Part shown: positions 1-6,967 of the stretch, one piece after another
Numbering within the stretch: the first letter of the stretch is position 1
Layout: each line of letters opens with the position of its first letter
Origin: Asticcacaulis sp. UBA2476
Lineage (GTDB): Bacteria > Pseudomonadota > Alphaproteobacteria > Caulobacterales > Caulobacteraceae
DNA: 64,000 bases
Reading direction: 5' to 3'
Assembly (NCBI GenBank): GCA_002342035.1
Contig: DDPE01000048.1
Location: 1-64,000 of the forward strand
The notes under the pieces: generated by a model
What the model saw: the letters and a program-made list of their open reading frames with translations, nothing else
The model's database searches: none
Told to the model about the DNA's origin: nothing
Made by a program: the position numbers and the translations under genes

Positions 1-564
1 CTGGGGGCCGGGGGGCGGTGCGAGGGCTGCACGTCAAAACCGTTTCCGTTTAAGCGCACGCGGGCGGCCTGTCTTTATGGCGACGCGTCCAAAAGCCTGA
101 TCCTGCCGTTCAAACATGCTGACCGAACTGATATCGGGCCGATGTTTACGCAGTGGATCGGGCGGGCGGCGGCGGAGTTGATCCGGGACTGCGATGTGAT
201 CGTGCCGGTGCCTCTGCATTGGACGCGGCTGTGGACGCGGCGCTACAATCAGGCCGCTGAGATCGCGCGGCCCCTGGCACGGCAATATGATAAGGATTAT
301 CTGGCCGATGGTTTGTGCCGGATTAAGGCGACCATGCGCCAAAGCTCCCGCACCGAACGGGCTAAAAATGTCAAAGGCGCGTTTATGGTCACACCGGCGG
401 GCATGCGGCGCTTAAGGGGGCGGCATGTCGTGCTGGTCGATGATGTGTTCACGACCGGGGCGACCGTGCGGGCCTGCGCCGAAGCCTTGCTGGCCGTCGG
501 GGTGCGTCAGGTTGATGTGGCGGTTATCGCCCGCGCCGCGCCGGATATGGATGCGGCACTTTAA
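1..564 (+). CDS. ComF family phosphoribosyltransferase-like protein (5' truncated by window)
   Basis: The reading frame is open from base 1 and ends at TAA 562-564, so the N-terminus lies outside the window. The visible part begins with a CEGC zinc-finger-like pair, followed by RAACLYGDASK and the PFKHADRTD segment typical of ComF proteins. The C-terminal half has a PRPP-binding loop (VVLVDDVFTTGATVRAC) of the type I phosphoribosyltransferase fold. ComF homologues are linked to competence or DNA processing in transformable bacteria, but the role in this lineage is not established. It is the first gene of a co-directional run with glutaredoxin, a Nit-type hydrolase and DUF1178, an order common in alphaproteobacteria. 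Confidence 0.9.
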   Translation: MGAGGRCEGCTSKPFPFKRTRAACLYGDASKSLILPFKHADRTDIGPMFTQWIGRAAAELIRDCDVIVPVPLHWTRLWTRRYNQAAEIARPLARQYDKDYLADGLCRIKATMRQSSRTERAKNVKGAFMVTPAGMRRLRGRHVVLVDDVFTTGATVRACAEALLAVGVRQVDVAVIARAAPDMDAAL

Positions 565-621
565 TTATTCTGCATCTGGATTATATACAGTTTAACATAG
601 CCCGTCAGTGGAAGTTGTTTT

Positions 622-876
622 ATGGCCAAGATCGAAATCTACACCAAGCCCTACTGCCCCTATTGTGAGCGCGCCAAGGCGTTGTTTGATAAAAAAGGCG
701 CGGTCTATGAGGAGTTTGTGGCCTCCCATGACCCGGAACTGCGCGCCCAGATGAACCAGCGCTCCGGTCGCAGCACCTATCCGCAGATTTTCATCGACGG
801 TCTGCATGTGGGCGGGTGCGATGATCTGCTGGCGCTCGATTCGCGTGGGGGCCTTGATCCGCTGCTGGCGAGCTAA
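622..876 (+). CDS. grxC: Glutaredoxin 3 (GrxC)
   Basis: This 84-residue protein has the size of a class I dithiol glutaredoxin. The redox motif CPYC lies at about residues 12-15 after the first beta strand (IEIYTKPYCPYC). The cis-proline TYP and the glutathione-binding segment HVGGCDDL follow in the expected order. It would reduce disulfides and mixed glutathione disulfides in the cytoplasm at the expense of GSH. It lies 57 bases after comF and 3 bases before the hydrolase gene, so it is probably co-transcribed with them. Confidence 0.95.
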   Translation: MAKIEIYTKPYCPYCERAKALFDKKGAVYEEFVASHDPELRAQMNQRSGRSTYPQIFIDGLHVGGCDDLLALDSRGGLDPLLAS

Positions 877-879
877 ATT

Positions 880-1713
880 GTGCCTGATACTTTGAAAATC
901 GCCCTTATCCAATTGACCACGCCCGCCGATCAGGCGGCAGCGTTGGCTCAGGCTGTGCCCCTGATTGAACGGGCGGCGGCTGAGGGGGCGCAGCTTATTC
1001 TGACGCCGGAATGTTCCAACCTGATGGAAATCCGCAAGGAGCAAAAGGCGCTTAAAGTCACGACGGCGGAGGACGATGTCTGCGTACAGGGCTATCGCGA
1101 TCTGGCGCGGCGATTGTCGGTGCCGATTCTGATGGGCTCGGCCATCCTTAAGGAAAACGCTACTGATGAGCGAGCGGTGAACCGTACCCTGCTGATCGGG
1201 GCGGACGGTGAGTTTATCGACGCTTACGATAAGGTGCACCTGTTCGATGTCGAATTGGCGAACGGCGAATCCTATAAGGAAAGCCACGGCATTACCGGTG
1301 GAGCGCGCGCGGTGGTGGCGGACGTCGCGGGCGTCAAACTGGGCATGAGCATCTGCTATGATGTGCGCTTTGCCTATCTGTTTCGGATGCTGGCCAAAGC
1401 GGGGGCATCGGTGATCACCACGCCTGCGGCCTTTACCGTGCCGACGGGCAAGGCCCATTGGGAGGTGCTGTTGCGGGCGCGGGCGATTGAAACCGGTGCG
1501 TTTGTGCTGGCCCCGGCCCAAGGCGGGGCTCACGAAGATGGCCGCAAGACCTGGGGGCATTCCTTGGTCATTGGGCCGTGGGGTGAGGTGATCGCGTCGC
1601 TGGATCACGACCACCCGGATGTGCTGTTCGCCACGCTGGATCTTTCTGAGGTGGCCAGGGCACGCGCCGCCTTGCCGCAGCTTAAGCACGATCGGGATAT
1701 CGTCCTGTCATGA
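880..1713 (+). CDS. Carbon-nitrogen hydrolase, Nit-type omega-amidase / deaminated glutathione amidase
   Basis: This 277-residue nitrilase-superfamily protein starts at GTG 880, three bases after the grxC stop. The catalytic Glu-Lys-Cys triad is visible: Glu in LTPECSN, Lys in YDKVHLFDV and Cys in GMSICYDVRF. The DKVHLFDV and CYDVRF blocks place it with the Nit1/Nit2 branch, whose members hydrolyse deaminated glutathione or omega-amides of keto acids. Its position after glutaredoxin fits a role in cleaning up glutathione-related side products, although the substrate is inferred. It overlaps the next gene by four bases (ATGA), which indicates translational coupling. Confidence 0.9.
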   Translation: MPDTLKIALIQLTTPADQAAALAQAVPLIERAAAEGAQLILTPECSNLMEIRKEQKALKVTTAEDDVCVQGYRDLARRLSVPILMGSAILKENATDERAVNRTLLIGADGEFIDAYDKVHLFDVELANGESYKESHGITGGARAVVADVAGVKLGMSICYDVRFAYLFRMLAKAGASVITTPAAFTVPTGKAHWEVLLRARAIETGAFVLAPAQGGAHEDGRKTWGHSLVIGPWGEVIASLDHDHPDVLFATLDLSEVARARAALPQLKHDRDIVLS

Positions 1714-2183
1714 TCCGCTATGCCTTAAAGTGCCCGCACGCCCATGAGTTCGAGGCGTGGTTTTCGTCTTCTTCCGGTTTTGAGGATCAGCAGACGCGTG
1801 GCCTGATAGAATGTCCGATGTGCGGCGCAAACGAGGTTGAAAAAGCCATCATGGCCCCCAGTGTGCGCACCACCAAGGGCAAGGACCCGGTTGCGGAAGC
1901 GCACCGGGTTATGGCTGAAGCCGCCTATCAGATGCGCCAGCACGTTGAGAAGAACTTTGATTATGTGGGTGAGGGCTTTGCCAAGGAGGCCCGCGATATC
2001 CATGAGGGCTATTCGCCTGACCGCCCGATTTACGGCGAAGCGACGCCCCAGGATGTCAAATCCCTGATCGAGGACGGCGTACCGGTGGTACCCTTGCCGG
2101 TCATGAAGCCGGTCGCTCCCCAAGCCGATGTGCCGGTTATGCCGTCGGCAACACCGGCCACTGACCGGGCCAAAATGAATTAG
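1710..2183 (+). CDS. DUF1178 family protein
   Basis: This 157-residue protein begins MIRYALKCPHAHEFEAWF and carries a later ECPMCG, so a C...H and CxxC zinc-ribbon-like arrangement occupies the first 45 residues. This is the standard start of DUF1178 proteins. The last 30 residues are rich in Pro, Val and Ala and look disordered. The start overlaps the hydrolase stop by four bases, and a strong terminator follows at once, so it closes the comF-grxC-hydrolase operon. No function is established for the family. The zinc-ribbon start suggests a metal-binding or regulatory role, but that is inference. Confidence 0.88.
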   Translation: MIRYALKCPHAHEFEAWFSSSSGFEDQQTRGLIECPMCGANEVEKAIMAPSVRTTKGKDPVAEAHRVMAEAAYQMRQHVEKNFDYVGEGFAKEARDIHEGYSPDRPIYGEATPQDVKSLIEDGVPVVPLPVMKPVAPQADVPVMPSATPATDRAKMN

Positions 2184-2190
2184 GCCATTA

Positions 2191-2221
2191 AAAAAGCCCG
2201 GAGATATCTCCGGGCTTTTTC
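2191..2221 (+). terminator. Rho-independent terminator after DUF1178 gene
   Basis: A perfect 30-base palindrome (AAAAAGCCCGGAGAT and its reverse complement) ends in a T-run. Flanking A and T tracts make it bidirectional in principle, and it separates the plus-strand operon from the minus-strand DUF4167 gene. Confidence 0.93.
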
Positions 2222-2304
2222 GTACTTAGAGCAAAATTGCTCTAAGTTTTTGTTCTGTCGCTCTTTCTGATCCATCAAACGAGTCCGTTTGATGGGAAAA
2301 CGCT

Positions 2305-3357
2305 CTAAGCTTCTTCGGAAGTGGGCTCGGCCTCAGCTTTTTTGCGCCGGGGCGCGCGCGGCTTTTTGACCGCCTCAGCCGGGGCATCATCTTGCTCAGG
2401 CGCAGAGACCGCTTCAACCTCACGCGGCGTACGCGGCGCGCGCAGGAAGGCCGGCAGATGGTCGGCATCGACATTAGCGGGCGGCGGCGTATAGGCGGGT
2501 TCCGCGACCGGTGCCAGCGGCACAGGCGCCAAAGGCTCGGTCGATGCGATGACCGGCGGCGCACCCAGCGGGTCGGCGACAATCTGCTCCTGTTCGTTCA
2601 GGCGCTGATTGCGGCGGCGCTCATAGCGCTCACGGCGGGTTTCGCGGCGATTGCCGTCGGCATCAAATTGGTCACGCTCAGGGCCCCGATCGACATTCCG
2701 GTCTGGCCCGCGATCTGCGGCCACGCGCTCAGGTGCACGATCCGCCACCCGCTCAGGAGCGCGGTCTTGTCCACGATCTTGGCTACGTTCGTGGCGAGGC
2801 TCACGCGGTTCTCTGGGCTCACGCGCTTCATACGGGCGATCACGGTTGCGGTCACGGTCATTACGGTCGCGATTGCGGTCGTTACGATCCCGGTCGTTGC
2901 GGTCACGATTGTTGCGATCATCGCGCCGTGGGCGCTGATCGCCCTCAGCGGTGGTCTCATTCGTGTCATAGGACTCAGTTTCAGACGTTTCGGCCTGAAC
3001 GTCACCGCCCTCGTTTTCGCCATCGCCGTCTTCTTCGACATCATAGAAGTTCGAGAACGGGTCACGCACCACAAATTCTGATACCGCACGGGTCGGCTGC
3101 ATCTGGCGGATCAGGCGGAAATAGTGCTCGGCGTGTTGCAGGTAGTTTTCCGCCAGAACCCGGTCGCCGGACGAATTGGCATCGCGGGCAAGCTGCTGAT
3201 ATTTTTCGTAGATGGTCTGAGCATTGCCGCGAACCTTGGCCCCTTCGGGGCCGGTGGATTCGTAGGCGCGGTTGGGGTTGTTGTTCTGCTGACCAGAGGG
3301 TTTAGTGGTATTGCGATTCCGGCCACGTTGCCGTTTCATACCCCTGAAATCTTTCAT
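2305..3357 (-). CDS. DUF4167 domain-containing protein with long basic/acidic low-complexity tail
   Basis: This 350-residue protein has a conserved head: a basic KRQRGRNRN start, an Asn-rich linker and the GPEGAKVRGNAQTIYEKY ... ENYLQHAEHYFR block that defines DUF4167. From about residue 145 to 230 it is a run of RD, RN and RE dipeptides. The C-terminus is rich in Pro, Ala, Glu and Lys and ends in a Lys/Arg cluster. The composition suggests a disordered nucleic-acid- or ribosome-associated protein, but no function is known to me. In many alphaproteobacteria this gene follows prmC, and here too it is the next gene downstream of prmC on the same strand. The low-complexity part makes long false open frames on the other strand. 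Confidence 0.87.
   Translation of the reverse strand: MKDFRGMKRQRGRNRNTTKPSGQQNNNPNRAYESTGPEGAKVRGNAQTIYEKYQQLARDANSSGDRVLAENYLQHAEHYFRLIRQMQPTRAVSEFVVRDPFSNFYDVEEDGDGENEGGDVQAETSETESYDTNETTAEGDQRPRRDDRNNRDRNDRDRNDRNRDRNDRDRNRDRPYEAREPREPREPRHERSQDRGQDRAPERVADRAPERVAADRGPDRNVDRGPERDQFDADGNRRETRRERYERRRNQRLNEQEQIVADPLGAPPVIASTEPLAPVPLAPVAEPAYTPPPANVDADHLPAFLRAPRTPREVEAVSAPEQDDAPAEAVKKPRAPRRKKAEAEPTSEEA
2800..2925 (-). repeat. Low-complexity coding repeat (RDRND/RNRD units)
   Basis: The plus strand shows many near-copies of ggtcacggt, ggtcgcgatt and cggtcgtta. Read on the minus strand they encode alternating Arg-Asp and Arg-Asn units of the DUF4167 protein. The units are irregular and have no spacers, so this is in-frame expansion of a coding repeat. 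Boundaries are approximate. Confidence 0.7.
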
Positions 3358-3551
3358 GTGTGTGCGACCGTTCTATACGCTTCGCCCGCATTGGGGCGGC
3401 AAATTTTCGTAAATCCAGCAAATGCTTATGGTTATTCGGATGGATACGACCATAGTATTTGGTGATGTCTTTTGGGTCGGTTTGTGCGCGCGGGGTGGCC
3501 CCGTATGAAATACCCGTCGTGCGCCCGACCAGCCTGCTTCGCCCAATTTAC

Positions 3552-3574
3552 GTGATACGGACTATTCGTATCAC
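3552..3574. promoter_or_regulatory. Perfect inverted repeat upstream of DUF4167 gene
   Basis: GTGATACG, seven bases, then CGTATCAC form a perfect dyad with no T-run. It lies in the 287-base gap between prmC and the DUF4167 gene, about 195 bases upstream of the latter's start. It could be an operator or an RNA hairpin, but nothing in the sequence decides which. Confidence 0.4.
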
Positions 3575-3644
3575 CGCAGGCGTTAACAAGGGATGGAAGA
3601 CACCCCTTGATTAGCGGGAAATCAATCAAACGCCAAGCGATTTT

Positions 3645-4523
3645 TTAAAGTACGAATTTTTGACCGATCACGATGCGCGGGTTTGTCGACAGGTCGAGCA
3701 GGGTATGGACGTTAATAAAACCCGCCTCTTTCATAATCTTTTCAACCGCTTCGGATTGATCATAGCCGATTTCGATATAGGCCATGCCGTCTTTTTTAAG
3801 GACGCGGAAAACATCGGGGATAAGCTCGATATAGGCTTGCAGGCCGTCCGGGCCGCCGTCCAGCGCCAGAATCGGGTCGTGCTCTTTCACTTCCGGATCA
3901 AGGGTCGGAATCACTTCTGAGCGGATGTAGGGCGGGTTTGAGGCGACGAAATCAAAGCTGTCATCGGCCATGCCGACTGCCCAGGAGGTGCGTAAAAATG
4001 CCGCACGTCCCGCAAGGCCCAGATTGGCGGCATTTTCGCGCGCCACCGCCAGAGCTTCCTCCGAAATGTCGGTGCCGAGGCCGCGCGCGGCTGGACGCTC
4101 CGCCAGAATCGACAGCAGGATGGCACCCGAACCGACACCCAGATCGGCAACCTGAAACGACTGGCCTTCTTCGGTGCGCTTCAATATCAGATCGACCAGA
4201 CATTCGGTCTCCGGGCGAGGCGACAGGACGTGAGAGTTGATGTTGAGCATCAGCTTCCAGAAGCCCTTGCGGCCTAAGATCCGCGACACAGGCATGCGCT
4301 TGAGGCGCTTTGACAGGTAATCTTCGAGGGTGGCGACCTGATCCGCCGTCAGCGGACGATACGGGTCGGTGATAATATCAGCGCGGCTGGCACCGGTAGC
4401 GGCTTCCAGCAACAGGCGGGCGTCAATGGCTGGGGAATCGAGGCCTGCGGCCTTGAGGCGGGCTTGGGCGGATTTCCAGGCGTTGACGAGGGTGGTTGTT
4501 GTTTCGGTCATGGAGGAACTCAA
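3645..4523 (-). CDS. prmC: Peptide chain release factor N5-glutamine methyltransferase (PrmC/HemK)
   Basis: This 292-residue SAM-dependent enzyme methylates the Gln of the GGQ motif in release factors RF1 and RF2. The N-terminal helical domain (DARLLLEAATG) is followed by the Rossmann domain, with ADLGVGSGAI as SAM motif I and the catalytic NPPY in ASNPPYIRSE. The longest frame starts at a TTG (4523). The ATG at 4511 (MTETTTT) is an equally good start, and neither has a clear Shine-Dalgarno. Its substrate gene prfA lies about 8 kb away on the other strand rather than directly upstream, which is unusual. Confidence 0.93.
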   Translation of the reverse strand: MSSSMTETTTTLVNAWKSAQARLKAAGLDSPAIDARLLLEAATGASRADIITDPYRPLTADQVATLEDYLSKRLKRMPVSRILGRKGFWKLMLNINSHVLSPRPETECLVDLILKRTEEGQSFQVADLGVGSGAILLSILAERPAARGLGTDISEEALAVARENAANLGLAGRAAFLRTSWAVGMADDSFDFVASNPPYIRSEVIPTLDPEVKEHDPILALDGGPDGLQAYIELIPDVFRVLKKDGMAYIEIGYDQSEAVEKIMKEAGFINVHTLLDLSTNPRIVIGQKFVL

Positions 4524-4569
4524 AAATCTATGGGTGTGGGCTCAAGAAGCATAGCGTTAGCCCCGCCCA

Positions 4570-5409
4570 TCAGAAGTACCGCGCCACCATCATATAGTTG
4601 ACCGCTATATCGTTCGACAACGCCCATTGGTCAAGTATCGGGTTATAACTGACCCCCACGGCCGGATCAGGCGTCAGGTCAGTTTCCGACAGAAAGTCCT
4701 CGATTTCGGACGGTTTTAAGAACTTATTCCAGTCATGGGTCCCTTGCGGCACCCAGCGCAGCGCATATTCGGCGGCGACGATCCCCAGCGCAAAGGCCTT
4801 GGTGGTGCGGTTGAGCGTGGCCACAAACATCAGCCCGCCGGGCTTGACCAGAGACGCGCAGGTTTTCAGGAACTCACGCGGATCGGCGACGTGCTCGATC
4901 ACTTCCATGCACAGAACGACATCAAACTGCGGCTCACCCGACGCGGCCAGTTGTTCCACCGTCTGGGCCAGGTAGCGGATATCAAGCCCGCCTTGAGCTG
5001 CGTGAGCCCTGGCCGTGCCGATGTTTTTCTCAGACGCATCAAGGCCGGTGACGTCAAAACCCATACGTCGCATAGGCTCGGACAACAGGCCGCCGCCGCA
5101 GCCGACATCGAGCAGGCGCATATGGTCAAAGGGGTGTATGTCATCGCCATCCAGATGAGGGAAATGCAGCAGGCAGGTATCGCGGATAAAGCGCACGCGG
5201 GTCGGGTTAAACTTATGGAGCGGCGCAAACTCGCCCTTAACGTCCCACCACTTGGCGGCAAGCGCCGAAAAACGGGCCACTTCGGCTTCGTCGATCGAGA
5301 AGCCGGATGCTGGTGAATTTGTCGCATCCGTTACGTCTTTTGCGGAATTTTCACCGTCAGAGGCCGCCAAAGCTTGCGTTTCGGGAATATTTTTTCGCGT
5401 AAGCGCCAT
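4570..5409 (-). CDS. ubiG: Bifunctional 2-polyprenyl-6-hydroxyphenol / 3-demethylubiquinol O-methyltransferase (UbiG)
   Basis: This 279-residue class I SAM methyltransferase catalyses the two O-methylations of ubiquinone synthesis. Diagnostic blocks are AKWWDVKGEFAPLHKFNP near residue 52, LLDVGCGGGLLSEPM (SAM motif I) and CMEVIEHVADP. The last 60 residues contain GTHDWNKFLKPSE, also typical of UbiG. About 30 low-complexity residues precede the conserved core. The gene is divergent from lysC, the arrangement common in alphaproteobacteria. Confidence 0.95.
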   Translation of the reverse strand: MALTRKNIPETQALAASDGENSAKDVTDATNSPASGFSIDEAEVARFSALAAKWWDVKGEFAPLHKFNPTRVRFIRDTCLLHFPHLDGDDIHPFDHMRLLDVGCGGGLLSEPMRRMGFDVTGLDASEKNIGTARAHAAQGGLDIRYLAQTVEQLAASGEPQFDVVLCMEVIEHVADPREFLKTCASLVKPGGLMFVATLNRTTKAFALGIVAAEYALRWVPQGTHDWNKFLKPSEIEDFLSETDLTPDPAVGVSYNPILDQWALSNDIAVNYMMVARYF

Positions 5410-5562
5410 TTTTTATGTCCATTTCGCGGGCGAAACCGCAGCGCAACTCTTGCCGCGCGGCTTTTGTGTCGCTAGATATGCCCGCCTTAAGCGACGGGCA
5501 AGCTTTAAGAATAGGTCTTCATAGCATCTTTTGTACGTCAAACAGTCAGGATTTGTATCACA

Positions 5563-6819
5563 GTGACTCGCTTAGTCATGAAATTCGGCGGCACGTCCAT
5601 GGCCGATCTGGAGCGCATACGTAGGGCGGCGCGTCTGGTCGCGGCTGAGGTCGATGCTGGCCATAATGTCGCCGTCGTGGTTTCGGCCATGTCGGGTAAG
5701 ACCAACGAACTGGTCGCCTGGACCGATGGCGCCGGTAAACCAACCGGCAAAGCCATCGAAGGCGATGACGAATATGATGTCGTCGTGGCGTCGGGCGAGC
5801 AGGTGACCGCCGGTCTTTTGTCGATGGTTCTGCGCAATATGGGCTATGACGCCATCTCGATGATGGGCTGGCAGGTGCCGATTATTACCTCCGACATTCA
5901 CGGTAAGGCCCGTATTCTGGACATTCCGCCGGCTAAGCTTGAAACCGCGCTCGATGCCGGTCAGATCGTGGTTGTGCCGGGCTTTCAGGGTGTCACTGAA
6001 TCCGGTCGCATCACCACGCTCGGCCGTGGGGGTTCCGATACGTCGGCTGTGGCTGTGGCCGCGGCGGTCAAGGCGATCCGCTGCGATATCTATACCGATG
6101 TCGACGGGGTCTACACCACCGATCCGCGCGTGGAATCAAAGGCGCGCCGTCTCAAGAAGATTTCATTTGAAGAGATGCTGGAAATGGCGTCCCTTGGGGC
6201 CAAGGTGCTTCAGACCCGCTCGGTCGAGCTGGCCATGGGGCAGCGTATGCCGGTGCGCGTGCTGTCTTCCTTTGTGGAGCCGGGCGAAAATATTGATCAG
6301 GGCACCATCGTGTGCGACGAGGACGAAATCGTGGAAAAGCATATTATTTCCGGCGTGGCCTTCAGCCGTGATGAAGCCAAGATCACCCTTCTGGGCCTGC
6401 CGAATAAGGTCGGCGTTTCGGCGGCGGTATTCTCAAAACTGGCGGCGGCCAATATCAATGTCGATATGATCGTCCAGTCGGAAAAGCGCTCCGGCGACTA
6501 TGCCAACCAGTTGTTCACCGTCGGCAGACGTGACGCTCAGGCTGCCGCCGACATCATGAATGCGGCCAAGGACGAACTGGGTTATGATACACTCAAAGTC
6601 GATGAAAACGTCGCCAAGGTCTCGATCGTCGGCGTCGGTATGCGCTCGCACACCGGCGTGGCGGAAACCATGTTCCGTGCTCTGTCCGATAAGGGCATCA
6701 ATATTCAGGTGATTTCGACCTCTGAGATCAAGATTTCTGTGCTGATTGACGAAGCCTATACCGAGCTGGCCGTGCGCGCCCTGCATGCGGCATACGGTCT
6801 GGACAAGATAGGCGTGTAA
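5563..6819 (+). CDS. lysC: Aspartate kinase (LysC)
   Basis: This 418-residue protein phosphorylates L-aspartate, the first step toward lysine, threonine, methionine and diaminopimelate. It has the N-terminal kinase signature MKFGGTSM, the VVVSAMSGKTNEL loop, GRGGSDTSAVA and YTDVDGVYTTDPR. The C-terminal third contains two ACT domains (from ITLLGLPNKVGVS and VSIVGVGMRSHTGVA), so allosteric feedback by amino acids is expected. The start is GTG 5563; an internal ATG at 5578 would remove the five residues before MKFGG. A purine-rich AGTCAGG lies about 12 bases upstream. A strong terminator follows. Confidence 0.95.
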   Translation: MTRLVMKFGGTSMADLERIRRAARLVAAEVDAGHNVAVVVSAMSGKTNELVAWTDGAGKPTGKAIEGDDEYDVVVASGEQVTAGLLSMVLRNMGYDAISMMGWQVPIITSDIHGKARILDIPPAKLETALDAGQIVVVPGFQGVTESGRITTLGRGGSDTSAVAVAAAVKAIRCDIYTDVDGVYTTDPRVESKARRLKKISFEEMLEMASLGAKVLQTRSVELAMGQRMPVRVLSSFVEPGENIDQGTIVCDEDEIVEKHIISGVAFSRDEAKITLLGLPNKVGVSAAVFSKLAAANINVDMIVQSEKRSGDYANQLFTVGRRDAQAAADIMNAAKDELGYDTLKVDENVAKVSIVGVGMRSHTGVAETMFRALSDKGINIQVISTSEIKISVLIDEAYTELAVRALHAAYGLDKIGV

Positions 6820-6866
6820 AGCCTAATAGGCGGATGAGTTTCGGCTCATTACGGATATGTGAGTGT

Positions 6867-6901
6867 AAAAACGCCGCACGGCTTGACCTGCGGCGTTTTT
6901 C
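6867..6901 (+). terminator. Rho-independent terminator after lysC
   Basis: AAAAACGCCGCA and TGCGGCGTTTTT form a 12-base stem with a 10-base loop and terminal T-run. It sits 48 bases after the lysC stop and isolates ptsP transcription. Confidence 0.93.
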
Positions 6902-6967
6902 TATGGTGTGGGTATGCCAAAAATATAATAGTTACGTTCAGGGCTTCGATTAGGGAATGCGTTCGAT

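Noticed and set aside
592..1689. 365-codon minus-strand open frame over grxC and the hydrolase gene
   Set aside because: It is a shadow of two clear plus-strand genes, with an Arg/His/Gln-rich composition and no family features.
2800..2925. Possible CRISPR-like direct repeats
   Set aside because: Units are short, irregular, contiguous and in frame with a protein; there are no spacers and no cas genes.
2392..3305. Several overlapping frames antisense to DUF4167 that look membrane-like or Ser/Arg-rich
   Set aside because: They are produced by the repetitive RD/RN coding region read in other frames.
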